A stretch of DNA of 64,000 nucleotides from Candidatus Saccharibacteria bacterium UBA6175 (GTDB lineage: Bacteria; Patescibacteriota; Saccharimonadia; Saccharimonadales; Saccharimonadaceae). Below, one piece after another: positions 32,006 through 41,321 of the stretch. Position 1 is the first letter of the stretch. Every line of letters begins with the position of its first letter. The translations under genes were made by a program, and so were the position numbers. The stretch covers positions 279,301 to 343,300 of the forward strand of contig DITV01000004.1 of the NCBI GenBank assembly GCA_002422915.1, written 5' to 3'. The notes beneath the pieces are model-generated. The model had not been told where the DNA came from and made no database searches. It worked only from the letters and a program-made list of their open reading frames with translations.

Positions 32006-33045
32006 GTGTCGTCTATGTGGGGATGAGTGGTGGTGTCGACTCTAGTCTGACGGCCGCACTCTTAAAAGAACAGGGGCATACCGTTGTTGGTGTGTACATG
32101 AAGAACTGGACAAAAGACCTACCCGGCATGAAGTGCCCGTGGGCAGAAGACCTCGCTGATGCGAAGCGGGTAGCTGTACAGCTGGGCATTGATTTTAAAG
32201 TTTTCGATTTTGAAACCGAGTACAAACAAAAAGTGGTCGACTATATGATCCAAGAGTACCGCTTGGGTCGCACACCAAATCCAGATATTATGTGCAACCA
32301 AGAAGTGAAGTTCAAACTGTTTCTTGAGGCTGCTCTTGAAGACGGAGCGGATATGATCGCGACAGGACATTACGCCCGTGTTGAAGATGGGCAGCTGAAA
32401 ATGGCTGAAGATAGTACCAAAGATCAGACGTACTTTTTATACCGTGTGACCAAAGCGGCGCTTGAAAAAACACTCTTCCCACTTGGCGAGCATAAAAAAA
32501 GTGACGTCCGTACTATGGCCGCAGAGCGGGGCCTTTACACCGCTACCAAAAAGGATAGCCAGGGCATCTGTTTTGTGGGCCAAATTGGTATTCGTGAATT
32601 TCTGTCGGAATATGTTGAACAGACGGCCGGGCCTATCATCGACACACAAACCGGCTTAACACTCGGTCAGCATGATGGGGCAATCTTCTACACCCTTGGC
32701 CAGCGCCACGGGCTCGATATCGGCGGCGGCCTCCCATACTATGTCGTCGGTAAGGATATGGACAAGAATGAGGTGTGCGTGACCACTAACCTAAACGATA
32801 GCCAGCTATGGCAAACAACAATTCGCTTAGGAGGTGTTCATTGGATTGATAGTCCGCCCGAACCGGGTGAGTATCACGTGCGTGTTCGTCATCGTGGCAC
32901 CCTCGTAAAAGCAACGATTTCATTTGAAGACAATAATGTCCGCCTTGATGTTACCCAGCCAGAGCGAGCAGTGACTGCCGGCCAATCAATCGTGATATAC
33001 GATGGCCCTGTGTGTCTTGGCGGGGGCATTGTCCAGCCACTATAG
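32002..33045 (+). CDS. mnmA: tRNA-specific 2-thiouridylase
   Basis: Thiolates uridine 34 of tRNA-Lys, -Glu and -Gln, using ATP and sulfur from IscS. The 347-residue protein has the PP-loop GMSGGVDSSL, the two catalytic cysteines in PDIMCNQEVKF and SQGICFVG, and the C-terminal beta-barrel. GTG at 32002 overlaps the previous stop (GTGA), which fits the other overlaps in the operon; the longer frame would intrude into the YdcF-like gene. Its substrates tRNA-Lys and tRNA-Glu are encoded in this window. Confidence 0.95.
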   Translation: MSVVYVGMSGGVDSSLTAALLKEQGHTVVGVYMKNWTKDLPGMKCPWAEDLADAKRVAVQLGIDFKVFDFETEYKQKVVDYMIQEYRLGRTPNPDIMCNQEVKFKLFLEAALEDGADMIATGHYARVEDGQLKMAEDSTKDQTYFLYRVTKAALEKTLFPLGEHKKSDVRTMAAERGLYTATKKDSQGICFVGQIGIREFLSEYVEQTAGPIIDTQTGLTLGQHDGAIFYTLGQRHGLDIGGGLPYYVVGKDMDKNEVCVTTNLNDSQLWQTTIRLGGVHWIDSPPEPGEYHVRVRHRGTLVKATISFEDNNVRLDVTQPERAVTAGQSIVIYDGPVCLGGGIVQPL

Positions 33046-33078
33046 AACCCTACGCTTGAGCCATAAGAGGTTTCAGCG

Positions 33079-33084
33079 TACACT
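33079..33084 (+). promoter_or_regulatory. -10 box of Ig-like pilin gene
   Basis: TACACT, 6 bases before the ATG at 33091. Confidence 0.5.
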
Positions 33085-33090
33085 GATGAT

Positions 33091-33867
33091 ATGAAACGAC
33101 TACGGGCATCGTCGGACGGCTTTACTATCCTCGAAGTACTTATTACGATCGTGGTAATTGGCATTCTTTCTACACTCACATTCGTTGCGTATAACGGCAT
33201 TCAGCAACGTTCTCGAGATTCCACTCGCGATAGTGATATCGCGCTTATTAAGATTGCGCTTGAAAAGTTTAATGCCGAAAACAGTCAGTACCCATCTGTT
33301 TGTGCAGGAGGGGACAACAACGACTGTTCGGTTACGAACTTAGCGACAGCATTAAAACCGTACCTGGCGACGATGCCACAAGATCCAACCTACGCCGGTA
33401 ACCCAAACGCCGATTACCGCTACATACGCGGAGGAACGAGTGGTAATGCGTATGGTCTTCGAGTTACTTATGAAGCAAAAGAACAGTGTAAGACGGGCAT
33501 TCGTGTTGAAACAGGCTGGTGGGACGCCGGTCTTCCGGACTGTCAGCTTTCAGAAGGTGTTGTGGCGATTGCCCCGACTATTACAAACACAACGCTCCAG
33601 CTCGGGTACGTTAACTTCCCGTACCCCTATGTGACAAACCCCCAGGGTGATGATGAAGCCGTGTTTGTCACCGGGACACAGCCGGTATCCTTTAGTATCA
33701 CGTCTGGTGCCCTCCCTGCCGGGGTGACCCTCGATGCGACAACCGGTCTTTTGAGTGGGACGCCGACGGTATCCGGAACATTTAACTTTACTGCACAGGC
33801 GACAAATTCAGCAGGAAGTGACACCCAAGCGTACACGTTGACAATATCTGGCGTGAGTCCACCATAG
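33091..33867 (+). CDS. Pilin-like protein with C-terminal Ig-like (He_PIG) domain
   Basis: Residues 1-30 carry SDGFTILE and VLITIVVIGILSTLTFVAYN. A GspG-like head follows (about 30-145), with YPSVCAGGDNNDC and further cysteines. Residues about 165-257 resemble a putative Ig (He_PIG) module: PVSFSITSGALPAGVTLD, TGLLSGTPT, and TNSAGSDTQAYTLTISG. This domain occurs in large bacterial adhesins. It is one of three genes here where a pilin head has gained extra domains, so an adhesive tip role is inferred. Confidence 0.85.
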   Translation: MKRLRASSDGFTILEVLITIVVIGILSTLTFVAYNGIQQRSRDSTRDSDIALIKIALEKFNAENSQYPSVCAGGDNNDCSVTNLATALKPYLATMPQDPTYAGNPNADYRYIRGGTSGNAYGLRVTYEAKEQCKTGIRVETGWWDAGLPDCQLSEGVVAIAPTITNTTLQLGYVNFPYPYVTNPQGDDEAVFVTGTQPVSFSITSGALPAGVTLDATTGLLSGTPTVSGTFNFTAQATNSAGSDTQAYTLTISGVSPP

Positions 33868-33899
33868 TTTTCTCTCTGTAAAACAGTTGAAAACACTGG

Positions 33900-33905
33900 T
33901 ACAAT
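33900..33905 (+). promoter_or_regulatory. -10 box of alaS
   Basis: TACAAT, 8 bases before the ATG at 33914. Confidence 0.55.
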
Positions 33906-33913
33906 AGGGCTAT

Positions 33914-35806
33914 ATGAACGCCCAAGACATCCGCAATTCGTACCTCGAGTTCTTTAAGACTCGACAACACGCCATTATTCCACGTGCCAAACTTATTCCG
34001 TATAACGACCCCACCACACTCTTTACAGGGAGTGGGATGCAGCCGTTGCTGCCGTACTTGCTTGGGGAATCTCACCCAGACGGTGTTCGGCTTGTCGACA
34101 GCCAAACCTGTCTTCGTGCTCAAGACATTGAAGACGTGGGCGACAACCGTCACACGACCTTCTTCGAAATGCTCGGTAACTGGAGCCTCGGCGACTACTT
34201 TAAAGAACAGCAAATTCGCTGGTTCTTTGAATTTTTAGTTGATGTCGTTGGACTCGATCCGAATAAGATTTACGTGACCGCATTTATTGGTGACGAAACG
34301 CATGGGATTCCGCGTGACGATGAGGCGGCCCAGATTTGGCAAAAGATTTTTGAGGAGCGTGGCATCGAGGCTCAGATTGTTGAAATGGGCAGTCAAAAAG
34401 ACGGCGACGAGCGCGGTATTAAGCCGGGTGAGCGTATTTTCTTGTATGATGACGGTGAAAACTGGTGGTCACGAGGCGGGGGGCTCGATAAGACGCCAAT
34501 TGGTGATCCGTGTGGCCCAGACAGCGAGGTCTTCTATGACTTTGGTGAGCAAAATCATAGCGAAGGGTACGGGTTAGCCCACCCAGCGAGCGACAGTGGA
34601 CGATTTATGGAGATCGGTAATCAGGTCTTTATGCAGTACCGTCGACTAGAAGACGGGAGCTTTGAGCCACTGCAAAACAAGAACGTCGACTTTGGTGGTG
34701 GCCTCGAACGAATCGCCGCCGCCGCAATCAACAGCCCTGATGTCTTCAAGATTAGTATCCTGTGGCCTATCATTGAAACGCTCCAGAAACTTTCAGGCAA
34801 GAGTTATGAATCGCATACCGTGAGTATGCGTGTGATTGCCGATCACCTTCGAGCCGCCACCTTCCTGGCTGTTGATGATGTGAAGCCATCGAATAAGGAA
34901 CAAGGCTACGTGATGCGCCGCTTAATTCGTCGTGCCGTTCGCTTTGCCTTTGACCTTGGCATAGAGCAGAACTTTATGGAGGCAGTTGTGCCGGTTATCG
35001 CCGACATGTACGCTGCCGACTATCCGGAAGTCGCTGCTGCACGTGATGAAGTGATCGCCGTACTGGTCAAAGAAGAGAAGACTTTCCGTCAAACATTGCG
35101 AAAAGGCTTGAACGAGCTTGTGAAGCGAAAAGACGGTGGCCTCACTGGTGCTGAAATCTTTACGTTGTATGACACCTATGGGTTCCCGGTTGAGCTGTCG
35201 ACCGAAGAAGCCTTCAAGCAGGAAATTAGCCTAAGTGACACGTGGCGCGAAGAGTTTGACGCCCAAATGGCCGAACAGCGCGCTCGTTCACAGACTGCTG
35301 CCAAGGGAACCTTTAAGGGCGGCCTTGGTGGGCAGACACTTCAACACAAGAAATATCACACAGCGACTCACTTGATGTATGCAGCGCTTCGTCAGGTGCT
35401 TGGAGACCATGTGGTTCAACACGGTTCGAACATTACTGAAGAACGGCTGCGTTTCGACTTCTCACACCCAGAGAAAGTAACGGCTGAACAACTGCAGCAA
35501 GTTGAGGACATTGTAAACGCTGAGATTTCAAAAGACCTTAAAGTGAGCTACGCCGAATACCCAACCAAAGTCGCACGTGAAGAAATGGGTGCGCTCGGCC
35601 AGTTTGGTGATCGTTACGGCGAAACGGTGAAGGTCTACAAAATGATCGCCGATGATGCAGAGAAACCATTTAGTTTTGAAATTTGTGGTGGCCCTCACGT
35701 CGACCACACGCTCGAACTCACAGAGCCAGATGGCAAAAAGTTCAAGATTGTGAAAGAAGAGTCATCAAGCGCCGGGATTCGGCGGATTAAAGCCGTCCTC
35801 GTCTAG
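33914..35806 (+). CDS. alaS: Alanyl-tRNA synthetase, short form
   Basis: A class II synthetase with the start region RNSYLEFF, motif 1-3 elements (LFTGSGMQPL, TTFFEMLGNWSLGDYF, VDFGGGLERIA), and an editing domain with HTATHLM and CGGPHVDHT as zinc-site motifs. At 630 residues it ends right after the editing domain. The C-Ala/DHHA1 region of normal enzymes (about 870 residues) is absent. Short AlaRS forms occur in some reduced genomes. It is convergent with the next gene, 1 base apart. Confidence 0.95.
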   Translation: MNAQDIRNSYLEFFKTRQHAIIPRAKLIPYNDPTTLFTGSGMQPLLPYLLGESHPDGVRLVDSQTCLRAQDIEDVGDNRHTTFFEMLGNWSLGDYFKEQQIRWFFEFLVDVVGLDPNKIYVTAFIGDETHGIPRDDEAAQIWQKIFEERGIEAQIVEMGSQKDGDERGIKPGERIFLYDDGENWWSRGGGLDKTPIGDPCGPDSEVFYDFGEQNHSEGYGLAHPASDSGRFMEIGNQVFMQYRRLEDGSFEPLQNKNVDFGGGLERIAAAAINSPDVFKISILWPIIETLQKLSGKSYESHTVSMRVIADHLRAATFLAVDDVKPSNKEQGYVMRRLIRRAVRFAFDLGIEQNFMEAVVPVIADMYAADYPEVAAARDEVIAVLVKEEKTFRQTLRKGLNELVKRKDGGLTGAEIFTLYDTYGFPVELSTEEAFKQEISLSDTWREEFDAQMAEQRARSQTAAKGTFKGGLGGQTLQHKKYHTATHLMYAALRQVLGDHVVQHGSNITEERLRFDFSHPEKVTAEQLQQVEDIVNAEISKDLKVSYAEYPTKVAREEMGALGQFGDRYGETVKVYKMIADDAEKPFSFEICGGPHVDHTLELTEPDGKKFKIVKEESSSAGIRRIKAVLV

Positions 35807-35807
35807 G

Positions 35808-36746
35808 CTATGAAATCCTAATGGCGTTGCTGTCTGGTTGCTTTATTTTTGCTAGGTTTTTTAGCACGGCGTCCGAGAATCGACTATACCGTACATCTTG
35901 AAAACGCCGTATCTCTTCATCGTATAGTGCCTGCTTTTCTTCTTCGGTGTATTCAGTCCCGTTAATAGTGACACTCAGTTTCATCTGAGGCCTCCCTCTT
36001 TTGGATATATATGATATTTTTGTTTCGAGGGAACCTTGGCCGAGCGGTTGCTTTGCGGATACTTCAAAGACTCTTCCCATGAGCCTATTGTATCTTTTGT
36101 TTGACCCGCGGTTCTTTTTGTTGACGGCCGTTTCTCCAAGTCTAAACTCAATCTCGCCATGATCAGGGTGTGTGATTTCAGAAAGTATTAAATTTCTGTC
36201 AATTAGTAGTTTGGGACTGAGCGTCGATATCTCTTTAAGGGTCTGATCGAATGGAGGGGCACTGTCGCTTTTACTGTAACCAAGAGGTGTGTGAGCACGA
36301 ATATCCTCAACTATGTCTTGAAATGCTAGTTGATCGACCGGATGTGTCATAACGGTGTTATCTGGATTCCGTGCGTCGTTTGTCTTTGATACTCCCGCAA
36401 AAAACATATCATCATGCGAAACAAGCCTGCCCGTAACAAGCCCACCTATTTTGAACAGTGTAATATCACTTCTACTAAGAATTCTCTCACGGTCGAATAC
36501 GTGTGTCACTGTTGAGAGACTTAACGCGTCAAAAAGGTGTGACTCCAGTGCTGAAACATATGCACGACTGGCGATAATTGAGCTGCTGTTTAGGGGAATA
36601 CGGCTGCTCATAGTTGCTGTTTCACTAAAGCCGCGCAAGGCGAGGGCTTGATGAATCTCAGGTTCTACTACACGTCGAAGTTGAGCACCGATGTCTTCAT
36701 CAGAAATTCTTAGCCCACGCTCCCAGATTGGTTGGGACTCGTTCAT
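35808..36746 (-). CDS. Hypothetical protein (312 aa)
   Basis: Soluble, no signal peptide, no cysteine, and slightly charged. The C-terminal part includes a beta stretch (MKLSVTINGTEYTEEEKQ) and a helical end with many Arg/Asp/Phe. No family is recognised. Codon use is more A/T-rich than in the alaS neighbour, which may suggest later arrival. It has its own -10 box. Function unknown. Confidence 0.8.
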   Translation of the reverse strand: MNESQPIWERGLRISDEDIGAQLRRVVEPEIHQALALRGFSETATMSSRIPLNSSSIIASRAYVSALESHLFDALSLSTVTHVFDRERILSRSDITLFKIGGLVTGRLVSHDDMFFAGVSKTNDARNPDNTVMTHPVDQLAFQDIVEDIRAHTPLGYSKSDSAPPFDQTLKEISTLSPKLLIDRNLILSEITHPDHGEIEFRLGETAVNKKNRGSNKRYNRLMGRVFEVSAKQPLGQGSLETKISYISKRGRPQMKLSVTINGTEYTEEEKQALYDEEIRRFQDVRYSRFSDAVLKNLAKIKQPDSNAIRIS

Positions 36747-36754
36747 AATCTAAT

Positions 36755-36760
36755 ATTATA
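36755..36760 (-). promoter_or_regulatory. -10 box of hypothetical gene
   Basis: TATAAT on the minus strand, 8 bases before the ATG at 36746. Confidence 0.6.
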
Positions 36761-36812
36761 CCACAAACAGACGCTCTCATCAACAAAGGTGGCCCCGCCC
36801 CTCTCTTTGGTA

Positions 36813-36818
36813 TATAAT
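36813..36818 (+). promoter_or_regulatory. -10 box of ftsA-like operon
   Basis: TATAAT, 10 bases before the ATG at 36829. The ATG at 36817 overlaps the box and is rejected as start. Confidence 0.6.
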
Positions 36819-36828
36819 GGAAGCACTT

Positions 36829-38094
36829 ATGGTTTTTAATAAAAAAGCTAAAAATAAACAAAAGCGAGCGAGCGGGGACCTGATCGTCGCCCTTGATATT
36901 GGAACCGAATTCGTGAAGGCATTAATTGCTGAGCGAAAAGGCGAAGAGCTTGAGATCATCGGTGTGGGTAGAGCACGCCAAGAGGTGAGTGACATGCATT
37001 CTGGCGCAATTGCCGACATCGCTGGTGTGGTGCGCAACTGTGAACTAGCACTGTCTGATGCTGAGGAACAAGCAGGCATCCAAGCGAAGCAGGTGGTTAT
37101 CGGCATTGCCGGTGAACTGGTCAAAGGGGTGACCGACACTATCCGCTACCGACGCCCGCAACCAGATCGCCCCCTTGATAGCAACGAGATGGAGTTCATT
37201 ATTGAAAAAGTGCAAGAGCGTGCACAGGGCAAGGCGCAGCGTCAAATTGCCCTTGAAACCGGCAACGATGAAGTTGAAGTGAAGCTGGTGAACAGTGCAC
37301 TCGTTGGGATTCACATCGATGGCTATAAGGTGAGTAATCCGATTGGGTTTCAGGGTCGTGATGTTGCTGTTCAAATTTACACCGCCTTTGCGCCGATGGT
37401 GCACATCGGTGCGTTGGAGCGAGTGGCGGATGAACTCTCGCTGGAGCTACTTGCAGTTGCGGCCGAGCCATTTGCTGTGAGTCGCAGCGTTCTTGGCAGC
37501 GAAGCGAGCAGTAACTTTACCGCCATTTTGACCGACGTTGGTGGCGGTACCACCGACATCGCTGTAGTAAACGATGGTGGCGTCGAAGGCACAAAGATGT
37601 TTGGGATTGGTGGCCGTAGTTTTACGCAGACCATTGCCAGTGACATGAATCTTTCGTATAAAGATGCTGAAAAGCTGAAGGTCAACATCGATCATGAACA
37701 GATTAAGCCGACGGTTGCTAAAGAAGTGAATGAAGCGATCGATAAAACCCTCGAAGTCTGGGTAGCGGGCGTCGAGCTGGCACTGAGCGAGTTTGATTCA
37801 GTCGATCACTTGCCACACCGGATTCTCTTGTGTGGCGGCGGGTCAAGCTTAAAAAGCTTAGTAAAAGCACTGGAAGCATCCGACTGGCAAAAAGAACTGC
37901 CTTTCACAAAGAAGGTCACTGTTCAGCACATTAACCCTTCTGAAGTTATTGGTGTGACCGATACAACTGGTGATGTGACCGACCATACCTTCATCACCGC
38001 TATGGGCTTGCTGCGGGTTGGCTATGATACACTGGTAGGAAGTGGAGAGGGAGATTCAATGAAAGAAAAAATTAATCGCCTCCTCAAAATCTAG
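36829..38094 (+). CDS. ftsA: FtsA/PilM-like actin-fold ATPase
   Basis: 421 residues with the FtsA order: IVALDIGTEFVKALIAE (phosphate 1), an SHS2 (1C) domain, TAILTDVGGGTTDIAVV (phosphate 2) and ILLCGGGSSLKSL (adenosine motif). FtsA tethers FtsZ to the membrane; the C-terminal SMKEKINRLLKI could be the amphipathic anchor helix. PilM of type IV pili has the same fold, so the name is not certain, but the anchor helix favours FtsA. It heads a four-gene operon (Baseplate-J-like, ruvX, mltG); no ftsZ is in the window. Confidence 0.82.
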   Translation: MVFNKKAKNKQKRASGDLIVALDIGTEFVKALIAERKGEELEIIGVGRARQEVSDMHSGAIADIAGVVRNCELALSDAEEQAGIQAKQVVIGIAGELVKGVTDTIRYRRPQPDRPLDSNEMEFIIEKVQERAQGKAQRQIALETGNDEVEVKLVNSALVGIHIDGYKVSNPIGFQGRDVAVQIYTAFAPMVHIGALERVADELSLELLAVAAEPFAVSRSVLGSEASSNFTAILTDVGGGTTDIAVVNDGGVEGTKMFGIGGRSFTQTIASDMNLSYKDAEKLKVNIDHEQIKPTVAKEVNEAIDKTLEVWVAGVELALSEFDSVDHLPHRILLCGGGSSLKSLVKALEASDWQKELPFTKKVTVQHINPSEVIGVTDTTGDVTDHTFITAMGLLRVGYDTLVGSGEGDSMKEKINRLLKI

Positions 38095-38095
38095 T

Positions 38096-39721
38096 ATGAA
38101 TAAAGACGTTATTTATATCGATGTAGACGACGATGTCACGGCAATTATTGGCAAAATTAAAGAAGCCAAAGAAAAAATTGTTGCCATTGTTCCTCCAAAG
38201 CGTGCCGGCACCTTGCAAAGTGCCGTTAATTTGCGGTTGCTTGACCGCATGGCACGTGCTGATAAGAAGAAGCTCGTCCTCATTACGGCTAACGCGGCCT
38301 TGGTCGCTCTAGCCGCAGCTGCAAAAATTCCGGTTGCAAAGAATCTTCAGTCAAAACCCGAGATTGCAGCTATCCCTGCTTTAATCGCTGATGATGGCGA
38401 TGATATTATAGACGGTGGAACACTTCCCGTTGGTGACCACGCCGGAACGATACCGATTAAAGACGGCACAGTCGAACAAGGGCGCAGCGATGCAATCGAA
38501 ACTATCTCGCTTGATGAGCTTGATGCACCAGTGACTCCAAAGCCTGGCAAGAAATCTGGAGTCAAAATTCCCAACTTTGATACATTCCGTAAAAAGCTCT
38601 TTCTCGGCATCGGTGCCGGGGTTGGTTTGATCGCCCTGCTTGTGTGGATGTTCGTCTTTGCGCCATCGGCAACGGTTATTCTTACTGCCCGCACAACTCC
38701 TGCGCCACTGAGCGCAAATGTGAGTATTGGGGAGTCTCTTCAGACAAGCTTCGATGAAGGCACCTTACGCTCGGTTCAGGCGAGCGACGAAGCCGATGAG
38801 ACAATTGAGTTTACCGCAACAGGTACCGGTAAGGTGGGCGAAAAAGCCGCGGGGACAATGACGATTACGCGCACCTCTGTTTCGAGCACTCCGATTTCCG
38901 TCCCGATCGGTACGCGATTTACCGCTGGAGCAATCTCATTCTTAAGTACAGAAGCTGCCTCACTTGCTGGTACAACGGTTGGGGCAAACGGCTTTATTCA
39001 AGATAGTGCGACGATTGCTGTTGTAGCCGCAGAAGTAGGTGCTGAGTATAACGTTTCGGCGCGATCGTACGCCGCGTCCGTTGGCGGCTTCAGCTCTGCA
39101 GGCTCGGCGATGACCGGAGGCAATAGCCGTGATGTGCGCGTTGTCTCGGCCGAAGACCTAGAGCGAGCGCAAGGTGAACTTGTTGGTCGTTCGACCGATG
39201 AAGCCAAACAGGCACTTATTGATACCCTGTCGAGCGGCGAGAAGGCTATTGAAAGTAGCTTTGTGGTCACGCGTGAAGCAGCGATCTCTACGCCAGATGT
39301 CGGTCAAGAAGTGACTGGTGAGGGGAAGGCGACGCTAACGGTAAAAACGACCTACTCTATTCGGGCAATTGCTCAAGCTGAACTCGAAAAGTTCCTTGAT
39401 CAAAGTCTTGAAAGTCAGTTATTAGACGATTCTCAGCGTGTCTACGATAATGGCTTTGATGGAGTTGGGCTCAGTAATTTCCGCACCGAAGGCGAGCGAA
39501 CCACTGTCAGCGTGACGGCGACTGGTCAAATTGGTCCAAAAATCGACGAAGCGCAGATTAAGGAGCAGGTAAAGGGCAAGCGATTTGGCGATGTTCAATC
39601 GTCCTTAGAATCTATCTCTGGTATTCAGGATGTTGATGTCCAGTTCCCTTATTTCTGGGTCCGGACAATCCCTGGTGATGTCAACAAAATTGATGTTGAG
39701 TTTAAGCTCGAAAATGAGTAG
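38096..39721 (+). CDS. Membrane-anchored protein with Baseplate_J-like domain
   Basis: 541 residues. The N-terminal 110 look like a Rossmann-type module (IVAIVPPKRAGTLQSAVNLR and KKLVLITANAALVALA). A membrane helix lies at about 165-190 (LGIGAGVGLIALLVWMFVFA). The outside part has the Baseplate_J-like pattern: GTRFTAGAISF, then V.A.E.GAEYNVSA, and a C-terminal beta region. Similar proteins occur widely in CPR genomes with unknown function. It starts 1 base after ftsA and overlaps ruvX by 8 bases. A role in envelope or division is inferred from the operon. Confidence 0.75.
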   Translation: MNKDVIYIDVDDDVTAIIGKIKEAKEKIVAIVPPKRAGTLQSAVNLRLLDRMARADKKKLVLITANAALVALAAAAKIPVAKNLQSKPEIAAIPALIADDGDDIIDGGTLPVGDHAGTIPIKDGTVEQGRSDAIETISLDELDAPVTPKPGKKSGVKIPNFDTFRKKLFLGIGAGVGLIALLVWMFVFAPSATVILTARTTPAPLSANVSIGESLQTSFDEGTLRSVQASDEADETIEFTATGTGKVGEKAAGTMTITRTSVSSTPISVPIGTRFTAGAISFLSTEAASLAGTTVGANGFIQDSATIAVVAAEVGAEYNVSARSYAASVGGFSSAGSAMTGGNSRDVRVVSAEDLERAQGELVGRSTDEAKQALIDTLSSGEKAIESSFVVTREAAISTPDVGQEVTGEGKATLTVKTTYSIRAIAQAELEKFLDQSLESQLLDDSQRVYDNGFDGVGLSNFRTEGERTTVSVTATGQIGPKIDEAQIKEQVKGKRFGDVQSSLESISGIQDVDVQFPYFWVRTIPGDVNKIDVEFKLENE

Positions 39722-40124
39722 CGCTCGCTCGCTGGTGTGTTTGGATGTCGGTGAGAAGCGGATTGGGATTGCGATTGCCGATACGGCGATTCGAATCGCG
39801 ATCCCGTATGAAACTGTACTCGTTGATGGAAATGAAGATAGCCGCATTATTGAGATTATTACTCAAGAAAAGGCCGATACACTGGTTATTGGGTATCCTC
39901 GTAATCAGCTTGGTGAATCCACCGCACAATCACGGTACGTTGAGCAGTTTGCTGTGCGGTTTGAAGAGGCTGTTCCCACAATCGTCTTTCAAGACGAGTC
40001 TCTCACGAGCGTTTTAGCCGAAGAACGGCTGAAAGAATCAGGCCGACCGTATCAGAAAACGGATATCGATATGCAAGCAGCTGCTATTATCTTGCAAGAT
40101 TATCTCGAGACGCGCCGTGGATGA
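39714..40124 (+). CDS. ruvX: Putative pre-16S rRNA nuclease (YqgF/RuvX)
   Basis: A 136-residue RNase H-fold protein: LDVGEKRIGIAIAD, VIGYPRNQLGE, QDESLTSV and a C-terminal D/A-rich helix with DMQAAAIIL. The family trims pre-16S rRNA. The start at 39714 overlaps the previous gene; the longer frame lies inside it. It overlaps mltG by 8 bases, and the ruvX-mltG pair is common in bacteria. Confidence 0.93.
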   Translation: MSSARSLVCLDVGEKRIGIAIADTAIRIAIPYETVLVDGNEDSRIIEIITQEKADTLVIGYPRNQLGESTAQSRYVEQFAVRFEEAVPTIVFQDESLTSVLAEERLKESGRPYQKTDIDMQAAAIILQDYLETRRG

Positions 40125-41286
40125 TATTCGTCCCCCGCGTCGACCAAAGCACGATTTGCGTCCAGTACCATCTCCGCAGCCACCACTGAAGACAATTGAC
40201 TTACCACCGATTGCGACCGAGGCCGTTTCTTTATCGCCTCCTACGTTAGAGCCACCCGTTCAACAAAAACCAAAGCATCGAGCACTCAAGGTTGTATTTG
40301 GTGTGCTGGCACTTACTGCTGGAATCGTGACGCTCGCTGGGGGCATTTGGTACCAGCTTGCTCTTTCGCCGGTCAATTCCGCTCAAAAAGATAAGGTGGC
40401 GGTAATAATTCCGGTTGGGTTTAGCCCTGCAGCGATCGCCACAAAGCTTAAAGGCGAGGGCTTAATTCGAAGTGAAGAGGCGTTTGCATTGTATACTCGT
40501 CTCTCGGGAACACAGAACCGTCTTCAGGCCGGGACGTACCGCCTTTCTCCATCTGAATCAACACCACAGATTGTCTCACACTTAACCAGAGGCGTGGTTG
40601 ACACAATAGACATTACATTTCTTCCCGGGGCAACACTTCAAGCAAATCGTGAAGTGTTGCTAAAGGCGGGCTATAGTGAAGATGAGATTGACGCCGCATT
40701 TGCGAATCGTCCCAACCGACCATTGTTCGAGTCTGCGCCGGCATCTGCCGATCTTGAAGGCTACTTATTCGGCGAAACATACCGAGTAAGTACGACGGCA
40801 TCGGTGTCTGATATTCTTGATGCTGCATTTGACCAGTTCGAGAAAGTAATCAGCGAAAACAACCTCGTAGAGGGCTTTGCTACTCAAGGGTTGACCTTAT
40901 ACGAAGGTATTACACTCGCCTCTATTATCCAGCGAGAATCAATCGGTGGTGACGAGGCGCAAATTGCGCAAGTGTTCTTGCTTAGGAAAGAGATTGGCAT
41001 GATGCTTGGCTCTGATGTGACATACCAATACATTGCCGATAAAACAGGGGTAGCACGTGACGTCAATCTCGATTCTCCTTATAACACACGTCGCTACGCC
41101 GGCCTTCCCCCGGGGCCAATTTCAGCCCCAGGGCTTGCATCACTAAGGGCGGTCGCTAATCCAGCCCAGGGCGACTATTTGTACTTCCTCAGCGGAGATG
41201 ACGACGTGACCTACTATGGACGCACGTTTGAAGAGCATCAAGCCAATATTAGGGCGCATTGTCAAGTAAAATGTCAGATTATTTAA
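40117..41286 (+). CDS. mltG: Endolytic murein transglycosylase
   Basis: MltG cuts nascent glycan strands at the inner membrane. The 389-residue protein has a proline-rich cytosolic start, one membrane helix at about 55-80, a LysM-like subdomain (FSPAAIATKLKGEGLI), and the YceG catalytic block with the glutamate in TLASIIQRES and the end motif YNTRRYAGLPPGPISAPG. GTG at 40117 overlaps the ruvX stop. Confidence 0.93.
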   Translation: MDDIRPPRRPKHDLRPVPSPQPPLKTIDLPPIATEAVSLSPPTLEPPVQQKPKHRALKVVFGVLALTAGIVTLAGGIWYQLALSPVNSAQKDKVAVIIPVGFSPAAIATKLKGEGLIRSEEAFALYTRLSGTQNRLQAGTYRLSPSESTPQIVSHLTRGVVDTIDITFLPGATLQANREVLLKAGYSEDEIDAAFANRPNRPLFESAPASADLEGYLFGETYRVSTTASVSDILDAAFDQFEKVISENNLVEGFATQGLTLYEGITLASIIQRESIGGDEAQIAQVFLLRKEIGMMLGSDVTYQYIADKTGVARDVNLDSPYNTRRYAGLPPGPISAPGLASLRAVANPAQGDYLYFLSGDDDVTYYGRTFEEHQANIRAHCQVKCQII

Positions 41287-41287
41287 C

Positions 41288-41313
41288 AGGGGTCAGCTTC
41301 TAAAAACACCCCT
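41288..41313 (+). terminator. Terminator of ftsA-mltG operon
   Basis: AGGGGT/ACCCCT stem with a short U-rich tail (CATTTTGG), just after the mltG stop. Confidence 0.6.
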
Positions 41314-41321
41314 CATTTTGG

